This document shows, one piece after another, positions 1 to 7,847 of a stretch of 21,551 bases of DNA. The position numbers and the translations under genes are program-made. The DNA comes from a virus: IMG/VR virus record IMGVR_UViG_3300018426_000192, positions 1 through 21,551 of that record; one strand, 5' to 3'. Under the pieces are notes generated by a model. The model had not been told where the DNA came from. It saw nothing but the letters and a program-made list of their open reading frames with translations, and made no database searches. Position 1 is the stretch's first letter. Each line of letters begins with the position of its first letter.

Positions 1-920
1 ATGAACTAAAATTGTTACAAGATGGTGTAGATAATATTTACATCAACCGCGATGAATTACGTGCGTTAGAAAAAAAATATCTACAACAAGAGCCTATAAC
101 AAACGCCGATGCTACAGATAAAAAATTAAATGCTAGTATAAACATGGAAGAATTTCTTCAAGGCATATTTGAAGTAATAAAAAAATCAACTGCAGGATTA
201 ATTGAGTTAGCACTAATAAACAATCCGAATCCGGGCGGACTTATCGGCAATCAGCTGCTACCACGTAATGCTATGATTATAGTTGATAAAAATGCTAAAC
301 CGAAGACAAAACCAGAACCCGTAGTATTTGATCCTGCTAATGGCGATGGAGTAACTAGACAATTGTTGTTATCAGGCAAGGTACCAAAGTCTGTTGCCGC
401 CGAAGCATTTACTAAAGCAACAAATACAGCAGATCCGCTAGCATCTGCTGGTACTGGCGAAATTACAGGATATGCACGTAGTACAAATGGTTCAACAACT
501 ACAACTAGTACGCCCGCACCAGCTACGGGCCAGGCTAATCCTAATTTCAATTTTGCCGGCCAGGCAGCGTCAAATTCTGTATTTGATGATGCATTAAATT
601 CTATGGTAGCTAGCGGTTGTAGTTCCGAAGGTGTTTCAGCACTAATAGAATTTTTTCGCGAACGAATACAAGCTGAAGTAGATAAAGGCGCTGTTACTAC
701 TATAGCTGCACCACAATATCCATTAGAATTAGATTTAACATTGAATGGTATTGAAGGATTTAAATTTGGTGATCTAGTAACATCTAAACTATTACCTAAC
801 GTATATCGTAACGAAACTAATGAGAGTAAAATAGGATTTACCATCACACGTATATCACATAAAATAGAAAATAACGATTGGACCACGTCTTTGACAGGTA
901 CATGTAGACTATTACCGTAA
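1..920 (+). CDS. Probable virion structural protein (tail/baseplate-like), 5' end outside window
   Basis: The reading frame is open from the first complete codon (base 3) with no clear start, so the gene begins upstream of the window. About 305 residues are visible. The middle (codons about 130-190) is a low-complexity Ala/Gly/Ser/Thr/Pro/Asn stretch, typical of a linker in virion proteins. The last ~75 residues resemble C-termini of contractile-tail baseplate or hub proteins: alternating hydrophobic strands (LELDLTLNGIEGFKFGDL), then a segment ending ISHKIENNDWTTSLTG. That match is from memory of marine T4-like phage proteins, not a search. The next gene starts one base after the stop, so the two are probably cotranscribed. 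A TTG at 12 is in frame but has no ribosome-binding site and is unlikely to be the start. Structural role is likely; the exact part is uncertain. Confidence 0.6.
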   Translation, partial: ELKLLQDGVDNIYINRDELRALEKKYLQQEPITNADATDKKLNASINMEEFLQGIFEVIKKSTAGLIELALINNPNPGGLIGNQLLPRNAMIIVDKNAKPKTKPEPVVFDPANGDGVTRQLLLSGKVPKSVAAEAFTKATNTADPLASAGTGEITGYARSTNGSTTTTSTPAPATGQANPNFNFAGQAASNSVFDDALNSMVASGCSSEGVSALIEFFRERIQAEVDKGAVTTIAAPQYPLELDLTLNGIEGFKFGDLVTSKLLPNVYRNETNESKIGFTITRISHKIENNDWTTSLTGTCRLLP

Positions 921-921
921 C

Positions 922-1482
922 ATGAATAAGCCGATATACACACCGCCGGGTAAAATAATTCAACGTATTACGTATGGAAATGAATACGTTGGTGCTATTA
1001 CTAAAGAAGAATATACAGGTCCATATCATATATACCCTAATGGGAGTATATTTTCGGGATTGAAATTCACACGTAACTCAGAACGTTTAGAACCATTAAC
1101 GACGCCGTATAATGAACCTAATACTAGTCAATATGCTAAACAAACGGGTATACAATTCAATAATCATATATCACCTAAATTTTATTATCCTGCACCAACC
1201 CCCAATGATTATGAATCTGGATATATAGATCGTTATTTTGTACAAAAAATTAATGAGCCGACTGAGATAGATGAAGTTACACAAGAAATGTACCAGAATG
1301 CAAATAAACAAAACCGTAAGGGCGTGAACAAAACATTATATCGTGTTCTTAGACTACGTTGGCTGATATCCGGCATACCAGAAGAGGTTGTAAAAACGCA
1401 TGATCGTATATTACAGCTTAATGAAACATTAATGCCTGGTATTTCAAAATATCTATCGGATAGAATTGAATTCTTGAGATAA
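922..1482 (+). CDS. Probable virion-associated protein (186 aa)
   Basis: The ATG lies one base after the previous TAA, so translation is probably coupled. The protein has no signal peptide or membrane segment. Residues ~19-58 contain YGNEYVGAITKEEYTGPYHI followed by PNGSIFSGLKF and SERLEP. A YxGxYHxxxxGxxxxGxxF arrangement of this kind recurs in structural proteins of large marine tailed phages, as I remember the family. The C-terminal third (residues ~120-186) is basic and looks helical. Its position beside a baseplate-like gene supports a virion role. No enzymatic motif is visible and the specific function is not recognised. Confidence 0.55.
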   Translation: MNKPIYTPPGKIIQRITYGNEYVGAITKEEYTGPYHIYPNGSIFSGLKFTRNSERLEPLTTPYNEPNTSQYAKQTGIQFNNHISPKFYYPAPTPNDYESGYIDRYFVQKINEPTEIDEVTQEMYQNANKQNRKGVNKTLYRVLRLRWLISGIPEEVVKTHDRILQLNETLMPGISKYLSDRIEFLR

Positions 1483-1497
1483 TTCTCTTATATTTAA
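1474..1497 (+). promoter_or_regulatory. Promoter-like motif TTGAGA-N7-CTTATATTTAA
   Basis: TTGAGA (1474-1479), seven bases, then CTTATATTTAA (1487-1497), ending three bases before the ATG at 1501, which has no Shine-Dalgarno sequence. Near-identical arrangements precede the genes at 7848, 13813 and 19815. This suggests a phage-specific promoter that makes leaderless or very short-leader mRNAs. It is inferred from recurrence only. Confidence 0.4.
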
Positions 1498-1500
1498 GAG
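1485..1500 (+). repeat. Inverted repeat CTCTTA-TATT-TAAGAG abutting a start codon
   Basis: A perfect 6-bp stem with a 4-nt loop ends directly against the ATG at 1501. The outer arms CTCTT/AAGAG, with a 6-nt interval, recur in the leader of the ssDNA-binding protein gene (4781-4796). It could be an operator or an RNA hairpin hiding the start codon. It overlaps the promoter-like motif, so the two readings compete. Confidence 0.35.
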
Positions 1501-2844
1501 ATGTATGTAGAGACTGAGCATGACTTTCAGAATCTAAAACGTGTGATAGCTGATGGCGAAAGCTTTTGGATTCCTATGTATTCGGATCCATATCGACATT
1601 ACATGCAAAATGATATAAGTTTTATTTACATATATTCGATATCACATGATCAAGACTATATCATTTCTTTCCGTCATACGGATTGCTTAAGCCTGGAAAT
1701 AGAACGTTTAACGGAATTGCAAAGTTCATATGATATCTTTGTTTTAGCAAAAAAACGATTTTGTAGATTCTATTCTAATAAATGCATTGACGCCGATTTA
1801 GTAGCTTGGTGGATGACACATAAAGCATTGCCGTTGGATGATACAAATACCATGGCTCATGAGTCATGGAATCGTTGGTGGTACAATGAAACCAATACAC
1901 ATGATTGGCTACCAATTACGTGTCATATAGAGCGATGCATATCCATGAGGCAACAGTTTATGAAAATGTATAAAACATTTGAACGAACTGACTCATTTAA
2001 TAGATATGAACGATTACTAATTGATAACATGTTTGCAATTGAAAATGCCGGCATAAGTGTACAGCCAGATATATTTAACGAAAAGTTAAAGGCAGATGTG
2101 TTACTAGGCAATACAGCGTATACAGAATATAATCCATATACGATTACCGGCCGGCCTAGTAACAAACACGGCGGTGTTAATTATGCTGCATTAAATAAAG
2201 ATGATAAAAGTCGAAGTGCATTTGTAAGCAGACACAACCGCGGAATGTTACTTGAAATGGACTTTGATGCATTTCATGTACGGCTAATTGCTGATATGAT
2301 TAATTATAAGTTACCAATTGGCTCTATACACGAATACTTTGGTAAACAGTATTTTAATGTATCCGAATTGACATCAGAACAATATGAAGAAAGTAAGCAA
2401 ATTACGTTTAGATTGTTATACGGTGGTATAGACGATGACTTTGCAAAAATACCGTTTTTTGGACAAGTGCGTAATTTTATTCGTAAAACATGGAGTGAAT
2501 ATAAATCTAACGGTGTAGTACATACACCTATAATGAATCGGCCAATGTACCAAAAGCATTTGCCAGATATGAATCCAAATAAATTATTTAACTATATATT
2601 ACAGGCTAGTGAAACAGAGCATAATCTACATGTTATAGATAATGTGTTAGCAATATTACAAGAATATAAAAGTCAATTAGTATTGTATACATATGATTCA
2701 TTATTGTTTGATTTTGATTTATCCGATGGCGGTGATCTTGTACATACGTTAGTTGATACGATATCAAGTCAAAACAAATTTCCTGTAAAAATTAAAGTTG
2801 GTAGTGATTATCATAGTATGATGACTATGAATTATCGTAAGTGA
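1501..2844 (+). CDS. DNA polymerase family A (Pol I-like) domain protein with degenerate exonuclease region
   Basis: This 447-residue protein carries the Pol I polymerase motifs in order. TGRPS at 216-220 corresponds to the TGRLSS motif, with R218 for R668 of E. coli Pol I. Motif A is DFDAFHVR at 254-261, with D254 as the metal ligand. Motif B is KQITFRLLYGG at 299-309 (KxxxFxxxYG). Motif C is TYDSLLFD at 397-404, with D399 as the second metal ligand. Several signature residues differ: Pol I E710 aligns with H259, R754 with Y295, and HDE of motif C with YDS. Residues ~1-130 look like a remnant 3'-5' exonuclease fold without the DxE carboxylates. A full family B polymerase lies at 17311, so this is a second polymerase, perhaps for repair, lesion bypass or priming. 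It starts at ATG 1501 behind a promoter-like motif without a ribosome-binding site. Confidence 0.75.
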   Translation: MYVETEHDFQNLKRVIADGESFWIPMYSDPYRHYMQNDISFIYIYSISHDQDYIISFRHTDCLSLEIERLTELQSSYDIFVLAKKRFCRFYSNKCIDADLVAWWMTHKALPLDDTNTMAHESWNRWWYNETNTHDWLPITCHIERCISMRQQFMKMYKTFERTDSFNRYERLLIDNMFAIENAGISVQPDIFNEKLKADVLLGNTAYTEYNPYTITGRPSNKHGGVNYAALNKDDKSRSAFVSRHNRGMLLEMDFDAFHVRLIADMINYKLPIGSIHEYFGKQYFNVSELTSEQYEESKQITFRLLYGGIDDDFAKIPFFGQVRNFIRKTWSEYKSNGVVHTPIMNRPMYQKHLPDMNPNKLFNYILQASETEHNLHVIDNVLAILQEYKSQLVLYTYDSLLFDFDLSDGGDLVHTLVDTISSQNKFPVKIKVGSDYHSMMTMNYRK

Positions 2845-2863
2845 TATTTATATAAAATTGATT

Positions 2864-4039
2864 ATGACTACGGACAAGATAATAAGAGAATGGTTCTATA
2901 GGCTACCCAAAGGATATGCCGAACAACCTTACACGGAAGAAGAACTTGCAGTGTTAGATGAAGTGATGGCTAAATACCAAACGCCAGATCACAAAATAAT
3001 TACCGAAGAGGCTGAAAGTATTAATATAACCGATGTTAAAAAATTAATCGATGAAGCAGATTTAGATGCCGACGAACTAGCAGAAGTACAGCAACTAATA
3101 GTTTCATTAGGATTCCGTAGGACTATACTACCGTACTTAGCTAGTAAAGGTATTGTATCAGATGCATACCAGCTCGGCGCTCGTGCAGTGCGTGTAGTAT
3201 TTGATCGTATTGCGCATTTACCGAACGTAACAGATGTGATTGAATATTTCAAATCACCCCCTGATTTAGTATATGATCGTACAACCGGCCGCGGCAATAT
3301 TGTAGATGCCTCCGGCCTGCCAAGCGAAACGATATTCGAACTAATGGAAATACAGCCTGGAGCAGATGCCGGCGGCAATTCTACCGGACCAGCCGAAATA
3401 GCATTAGCTTTATTATTTGGAAATGTAGATAATATGCAAGGCGGCGGTGACCTAAAAATGGAAGGTCGTATATTGGAAGTAAAAGGTAAAGAAGCACGAT
3501 TAGGGTCTCAGGCTCGTGGAAAAAAATTACTTGAATCGTCATTTATAGGTTACATGTTCGATAGTGCAATTAATTTAGGATTAATTACCGGTGAAGAATA
3601 TGATCAATTTATGAATGATACAGATCATAGAAATATTGCTATTGCTATACGAGATGCACATGACATGTTAGTAACAGATAATGACTATGATAAAAATGAA
3701 TTTATAGCTGCAGTACAAAAAGGTATTGGTAGTATCTTTTTTGAAGATAGTGCAACTACTAAAAAATATTTAACAACTTCGACTAACTATAACGATGTTA
3801 ATGAAATTATGAAACAGATGGTTAAAATTAACATTGATGCATATATGTCTAAGATCAAGGCTGATATGATATTACTTCATAAATTTAGGCCAAAAAAGCC
3901 CGACTTTGATTTCGTTGTAGTAAACAGAGAAGAGATTGAAAGTGTAGTCGAATCGGGTACAATTCGGTTAGGTTCAAAGAAAAAGGAAGGCAGCTTCTTT
4001 TGGCACGATACAAATCCAGGCGTTGTGTTGTCGGTATGA
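2864..4039 (+). CDS. PD-(D/E)XK nuclease-like protein (391 aa)
   Basis: The core has GPAEIALALLFGN (E178), then GGGDLKMEG (D196), then ILEVKGKEAR (E205, K207). An acid, a D in GDL and an ExK pair on consecutive strands is the layout of the PD-(D/E)XK (restriction-endonuclease-like) fold. The N-terminal ~110 residues are acidic and helical; the C-terminal ~150 have no recognised motif. ATG 2864 is preferred to the in-frame TTG at 2858, although neither has a strong ribosome-binding site. It follows the family A polymerase gene by 19 nt and precedes small unknown genes. A role in DNA repair, recombination or end processing is inferred from the fold and neighbours; substrate and specificity cannot be told. 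I did not find a methyltransferase beside it, so a classic restriction-modification pair is unlikely. Confidence 0.6.
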   Translation: MTTDKIIREWFYRLPKGYAEQPYTEEELAVLDEVMAKYQTPDHKIITEEAESINITDVKKLIDEADLDADELAEVQQLIVSLGFRRTILPYLASKGIVSDAYQLGARAVRVVFDRIAHLPNVTDVIEYFKSPPDLVYDRTTGRGNIVDASGLPSETIFELMEIQPGADAGGNSTGPAEIALALLFGNVDNMQGGGDLKMEGRILEVKGKEARLGSQARGKKLLESSFIGYMFDSAINLGLITGEEYDQFMNDTDHRNIAIAIRDAHDMLVTDNDYDKNEFIAAVQKGIGSIFFEDSATTKKYLTTSTNYNDVNEIMKQMVKINIDAYMSKIKADMILLHKFRPKKPDFDFVVVNREEIESVVESGTIRLGSKKKEGSFFWHDTNPGVVLSV

Positions 4040-4052
4040 TAGGAGAGAGAAA

Positions 4053-4439
4053 TTGAAAACGCAATTATTATGTACATTTGCACATAAAAAGGATTTAGAT
4101 TTGATTGTAGATTATATATCAAATTCATACTCAGTAACTGAACGTCGTATGTTTGTATTTAGTAATCATGACGATTCGAATGAACTTTACGTGACATACA
4201 ATGTAGAACCAGATGATTATCGTAAAACACCAAATACAATAATGATACATCGTAAAAAAGAAACAAATACATTGTATTCGGTTAATGCATTAAATGCTGT
4301 TATTAAAGAATGTAACAACGGAATTCTTGATAAAACTTTTGTCATTCCATGGCATAATTATCAAAATTCACTTATATTAGCAGATGGGGAAGAGGTGCGC
4401 CATATTAGGCTTAAAATGGTAAAACGGATAAATTTATGA
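4053..4439 (+). CDS. Conserved-type T4-like phage protein of unknown function (128 aa)
   Basis: The start is taken as TTG 4053, because AGGAG at 4041-4045 sits seven bases upstream; the frame is open further 5' but there it overlaps the preceding gene. The sequence begins MKTQLLCTFAHKKDLDLIVD. Its C-terminal half holds HRKKETNTLYSVNALN and LDKTFVIPWHNYQNSLILA. These blocks match, from memory, a small protein common beside replication genes in marine T4-like phages, with no known activity. It is cytoplasmic, mixed alpha/beta, without membrane segments. Its stop overlaps the next ATG as ATGA, so the two are probably translated together. Confidence 0.65.
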   Translation: MKTQLLCTFAHKKDLDLIVDYISNSYSVTERRMFVFSNHDDSNELYVTYNVEPDDYRKTPNTIMIHRKKETNTLYSVNALNAVIKECNNGILDKTFVIPWHNYQNSLILADGEEVRHIRLKMVKRINL

Positions 4440-4756
4440 AACGATCAGATCTAAGACGTATGATAAAAGAAGAGTTACTTACGCTTATTAATGAAGCGGA
4501 CGAACGCAATAGATATCTAGTAGATATAGCGAATTCGGTATGGCGCGAAACGCAAGACTTAGAATTTTTAATGCGCCCCGGTATGGTTCCATTTCCAGAG
4601 TATGTATCAGATGAGAATCGTAGACAGGTGATAGAATTGTTAATGGCATATAAAGCGCAGAATGCAAATCGCGTACCCAATATGGTAAATATCGATGCAC
4701 TAGGCCGTACGGATCGTGCCTTATATAACACATTAATTGACTTACTTACAAAATAA
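4436..4756 (+). CDS. Small helical protein of unknown function (106 aa)
   Basis: It starts at the ATG of an ATGA overlap with the preceding gene. The N-terminus, MKRSDLRRMIKEELLTLINEA, is an amphipathic charged helix of a type often found at the start of short proteins in large aquatic phages. The rest is helical and charged, with no cysteine and no membrane segment. No catalytic motif is visible. It is the last gene before the 96-nt gap carrying the promoter of the ssDNA-binding protein gene, so it probably ends its transcription unit. Function not recognised. Confidence 0.55.
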   Translation: MKRSDLRRMIKEELLTLINEADERNRYLVDIANSVWRETQDLEFLMRPGMVPFPEYVSDENRRQVIELLMAYKAQNANRVPNMVNIDALGRTDRALYNTLIDLLTK

Positions 4757-4779
4757 CAATTGACAACTTTTTTAACATT

Positions 4780-4797
4780 TCTCTTTGACGTAAGAGA
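4780..4797 (+). repeat. Inverted repeat TCTCTT-N6-AAGAGA in ssb leader region
   Basis: A 6-bp dyad (TCTCTT 4780-4785, AAGAGA 4792-4797) overlaps the -35-like TTGACG. The arms match the hairpin at 1485-1500 upstream of the family A polymerase gene. It could be a shared operator. It is not followed by a T-run, so it is not a typical terminator. Confidence 0.35.
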
Positions 4798-4812
4798 GAT
4801 AACCTTTATATT
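4785..4812 (+). promoter_or_regulatory. Sigma70-like promoter upstream of the ssDNA-binding protein gene
   Basis: TTGACG (4785-4790), 16 bases, then TATATT (4807-4812) lie in the 96-nt gap before the gp32-like gene. A ~35-nt leader follows, with AGGAG (4842-4846) six bases before the ATG at 4853. The spacing and hexamers fit a bacterial housekeeping promoter, which suits an early or strongly expressed gene. TTTATATTTAA in the same place also resembles the motif found before other genes in the window. Confidence 0.5.
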
Positions 4813-4852
4813 TAACTAATAATTATTAAACCATTAAAAATAGGAGTAACAA

Positions 4853-5620
4853 ATGGCAATTGATTTAGACGCTATCAAAGCAAAACTTAACAAGTTAACT
4901 ACGACGACTACTCGTCAAAATAATCTGTGGAAGCCTGAACCAGGTAAACAGGTAATTAGAATCGTCCCTTATCAGTTCGATCGTAATAATCCATTTCAGG
5001 AACTTTATTTCCATTATGACCTGGGCAAGAAGAATTATCTATCGCCGGTAACATATGGCAATGCTGACCCGGTTGCGGAGTTTGCAGAAAAGCTTAAGTC
5101 TTCTGGTAATTCCGATGAATGGAAGCTCGGTAAGAAGCTTGAGCCGAAAATGCGTACATATGTCCCTATTATCGTACGTGGTAAAGAGTCCGAAGGTGTA
5201 AAGTTTTGGGGCTTCGGTAAGACAGTTTATACAGAGCTATTAGGATTCGTAGCAGATCCAGATTATGGTGATATTACCGACCCAGTAACAGGTCGCGATA
5301 TTGTTGTAGAATTTACGCCTGCCGATGGACAATCTTATCCGAAAACGTCTATACGCGTTAAGCCGAATACCTCGGCCGTTACGGAAGATAAGAATATTGC
5401 CGAGCGTATTGCTAACAACCAGCCAGATCTCAAAGTTATCTTCAAAGAACCTACCTATGATGATCTTAAGCAAGCTTTGCAGTCTTGGCTAAATCCTGAA
5501 GAAGGAGAAGAGACTACTACTGAAGCTAGTAATGAAACAACGTCACCGCCGGCGCAAGAACCTATCGCTAATAAGGTAGATGACGTAAGTGCAGCTTTTG
5601 ATGAGCTGTTTAACGAATAA
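4853..5620 (+). CDS. 32: Single-stranded DNA-binding protein, gp32-like
   Basis: The 255-residue protein has a basic N-terminus, then LWKPEPGKQVIRIVPY (residues ~26-41), the characteristic opening of the gp32 OB-fold, followed by HYDLGKKNYLSP and KFWGFGKTVY. The C-terminus is an acidic, low-complexity tail rich in Glu, Thr, Ser and Pro ending AAFDELFNE, the usual landing site for partner replication proteins. It should coat ssDNA at the replication fork and in recombination. It contains no cysteine at all, so the zinc-binding module of T4 gp32 is absent. It has its own promoter and a good ribosome-binding site (AGGAG), and its codon use (more CTT, AAG and GCC) suggests high expression. The uvsX-like gene follows 11 nt downstream. 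Confidence 0.85.
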   Translation: MAIDLDAIKAKLNKLTTTTTRQNNLWKPEPGKQVIRIVPYQFDRNNPFQELYFHYDLGKKNYLSPVTYGNADPVAEFAEKLKSSGNSDEWKLGKKLEPKMRTYVPIIVRGKESEGVKFWGFGKTVYTELLGFVADPDYGDITDPVTGRDIVVEFTPADGQSYPKTSIRVKPNTSAVTEDKNIAERIANNQPDLKVIFKEPTYDDLKQALQSWLNPEEGEETTTEASNETTSPPAQEPIANKVDDVSAAFDELFNE

Positions 5621-5631
5621 AGGAGTTATAA

Positions 5632-6771
5632 ATGTCGAAGTCGAAAAGCGACCTTGCGGATGATCTAGCCGCATCCCTAGCTAGTGACCTTAATAAAAAA
5701 TTTAAAGGCACTGGATTCCAAACAGCATATTTCTTAGATAGAGATACTGCATCACCTTCAGAAGTCCGTGGCTGGGTTGAAACTGGATCATCTATGCTTG
5801 ATCTAGCTATTTCGAACCGACCCGGCGGAGGGTTTCCAGTCGGACGTATTACAGAAATTACGGGTCTAGAAGCATCTGGAAAATCTTTGTTAGCAGCACA
5901 TGCATTAGCTAATACGCAACAACAAGGTGGATTAGCAGTATATATTGATACTGAAAATGCAGTTAGCAGAGAGTTCTTAGAAGCAATAGGCTTGGATCTT
6001 TCCAAAATGTTATACGTACCACTCGAAACGGTCGAAGATATTTTCGAGGCAATTGAAAGTATCACCGAATCGGTACGTAAATCTAACAAAGATAAACTCG
6101 TTACTATTGTTGTAGATTCTATTATGGGTGCATCTACAAAAATTGAAATGGCTAAGGAGTTTGATAAAGACGGATATGCAACTGCAAAAGCAATCATCCT
6201 TTCCAAAGGTATGCGTAAGCTTACTAATATGATTGGACGAGAACGTATTTGTGTAATATTTACAAATCAACTACGTACACGCTTAGGAGTTGCATTTGGT
6301 GATCCATATACTACATCGGGTGGAAAGGCAATACCATTCCATGCTTCGGTACGGTTACGTTTAAAATCAATTGGGCAAATTAAAGTTAAGAAAGATGGCG
6401 TAGATCAGGTCATCGGTATTAAGACTAGAGCCCAAGTGGTTAAGAATAGAATGGGACCACCGCTTAAATCAATTGATTATGATATCTATTTTGAATCAGG
6501 TATTGATGATTATGGCGGCTGGCTCAATGTTATGAAAGATTATAAACTTATTTCTCAAGCCGGCGCTTGGTATACCTATACTAAGCAAGATGGAAAGGAT
6601 GTGAAGTTTCAAAGTAAAGATTTTGAAAAGAAACTAGCTGAAGACCCGGAATTGAAGCAAGAGATATATAATGTAATCTGCGAATCATATATTCTAAAAT
6701 ATAAACCAGGCGAGGATATAGGTATTGATGATGTCGAGATTGATGAAGAGTTTGTAAGCGAAGAAGGATGA
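5632..6771 (+). CDS. uvsX: UvsX/RecA-like strand-exchange recombinase
   Basis: Walker A is GLEASGKS at residues 78-85 and a Walker B-type strand is LVTIVVDSIMG near residue 160. The segment FTNQLRTRLGVAFGD with TTSGGKAIPFHASVRLRL corresponds to the RecA L2-adjacent region (NQ, TTGG and FYASVR blocks). At 379 residues it is the usual UvsX length. It forms filaments on ssDNA and drives homologous pairing, working with the gp32-like protein encoded just upstream. The acidic C-terminus (DDVEIDEEFVSEEG) is typical of the family. AAAGGAG lies seven bases before the ATG. Its stop overlaps the next start as ATGA, so the 5' nuclease is translationally coupled. Confidence 0.9.
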   Translation: MSKSKSDLADDLAASLASDLNKKFKGTGFQTAYFLDRDTASPSEVRGWVETGSSMLDLAISNRPGGGFPVGRITEITGLEASGKSLLAAHALANTQQQGGLAVYIDTENAVSREFLEAIGLDLSKMLYVPLETVEDIFEAIESITESVRKSNKDKLVTIVVDSIMGASTKIEMAKEFDKDGYATAKAIILSKGMRKLTNMIGRERICVIFTNQLRTRLGVAFGDPYTTSGGKAIPFHASVRLRLKSIGQIKVKKDGVDQVIGIKTRAQVVKNRMGPPLKSIDYDIYFESGIDDYGGWLNVMKDYKLISQAGAWYTYTKQDGKDVKFQSKDFEKKLAEDPELKQEIYNVICESYILKYKPGEDIGIDDVEIDEEFVSEEG

Positions 6772-7817
6772 GATCTAGATATCAAGAACTATTGGATGAA
6801 GTAGATCGCGAGCATCGCGAGGGCAAGTCGTTAAGTAAGAACAGCCATCTTCTTATCATAGACGGATTAAACACATTCATACGAGTTTTTTCTGCAGTAC
6901 CTGCTCTTAACGATGACGGGGATCATATAGGCGGAGTGACGGGCTTTTTACGGTCCGTCGCTTCCGTCATCCGTTTACATAAACCAACACGATGTATTAT
7001 TGTCTTCGATGGTAAGGGTGGCTCTCGACGTCGTAAAGAAATGTATCCCGACTATAAAGCTAATAGAGCAAATAAAACGGCATTTAATAGATACAAAGAA
7101 TTTGCTAGCTTAGAAGATGAACAAGCTTCAATGCGTAGGCAATACGGCCGGCTAATTGAATACCTACATTGTTTGCCTATAACAATGTTAGCAGCCGATC
7201 AAGTTGAAGCAGACGATGTAATTGCATATATTGCAAATGAAATATACACTGATCAGGATGAACGTGTAACTATATGTTCGACTGATAGAGATTTTTTGCA
7301 GTTAGTAGATAATCGTATTAATGTATGGTCGCCAATTAAGAAAAAAATGTATACGCCAGCACTCATGCATGAGGAGTTCGGTTTTAGTCCTAAAAACTAT
7401 CTATTATATAGAGCATTCATAGGCGATAAATCAGACAACATACCAGGCATCAATGGCGTAGGTGGAAAGAGTTTATTGAAATACTTTCCGATGTTTGTAG
7501 AAGATAGAGAACTTAGTATAAACGAAATTGTCGAACATGCTGCGATTGCAGAAAAACGATATAAAGTGTATGATCGGGTTAATGAATCTAAGGCACAAAT
7601 AGAGTTGAATTATAATCTAATGCAACTCAAACAAGTAAATATGGACGGGCGTACAAAATCTATAGTACGAGAGACTGTACATAACGATATTGATCGTTTG
7701 AATGTACTAGAATTCAAGAAGATGTTTATGGCAGATAAAATGTATACGGTGATAAAGGATCTAGATAATTGGCTAGCTAAATCATTCAATACATTAAATG
7801 CTTTTGCATCTCTTTGA
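6768..7817 (+). CDS. rnh: 5'-3' exonuclease / RNase H (FEN family)
   Basis: The motifs of the FEN/T4 RNase H family occur in order: LLIIDGLNTFIR with D32, IVFDGKGGSRRRKEMYPDYK, EADDVIAYIA, STDRDFLQL, and the helix-three-turn-helix GDKSDNIPGINGVGGKSL. These supply the acidic two-metal site and the DNA-binding H3TH. The protein should remove RNA primers and 5' flaps from lagging-strand fragments. At 349 residues it is slightly longer than T4 RNase H, mostly through an N-terminal charged extension of ~25 residues. Its ATG lies inside the ATGA overlap with the recombinase gene. A promoter-like motif follows, before the helicase gene. Confidence 0.85.
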   Translation: MRSRYQELLDEVDREHREGKSLSKNSHLLIIDGLNTFIRVFSAVPALNDDGDHIGGVTGFLRSVASVIRLHKPTRCIIVFDGKGGSRRRKEMYPDYKANRANKTAFNRYKEFASLEDEQASMRRQYGRLIEYLHCLPITMLAADQVEADDVIAYIANEIYTDQDERVTICSTDRDFLQLVDNRINVWSPIKKKMYTPALMHEEFGFSPKNYLLYRAFIGDKSDNIPGINGVGGKSLLKYFPMFVEDRELSINEIVEHAAIAEKRYKVYDRVNESKAQIELNYNLMQLKQVNMDGRTKSIVRETVHNDIDRLNVLEFKKMFMADKMYTVIKDLDNWLAKSFNTLNAFASL

Positions 7818-7822
7818 TCATA

Positions 7823-7844
7823 TCGAAAATTTTCTTATAATTAA
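7823..7844 (+). promoter_or_regulatory. Promoter-like motif TCGAAA-N5-CTTATAATTAA
   Basis: TCGAAA (7823-7828) and CTTATAATTAA (7834-7844) sit directly upstream of the helicase ATG at 7848, which lacks a ribosome-binding site. It is the same arrangement as at 1474, 13787 and 19788, but with a spacer of five rather than seven. Confidence 0.4.
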
Positions 7845-7847
7845 TGT

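Noticed and set aside
251-943. Minus-strand frame (230 aa) opposite the first structural gene
   Set aside because: It mirrors the low-complexity Ala/Thr/Gly stretch of the + strand gene, and every supported gene in the window is on the + strand.
5610-6206. Long minus-strand frame (198 aa) opposite the recombinase gene
   Set aside because: It is fully antisense to a gene with all RecA motifs, has Ser-rich random-looking composition and no ribosome-binding site or recognisable domain.
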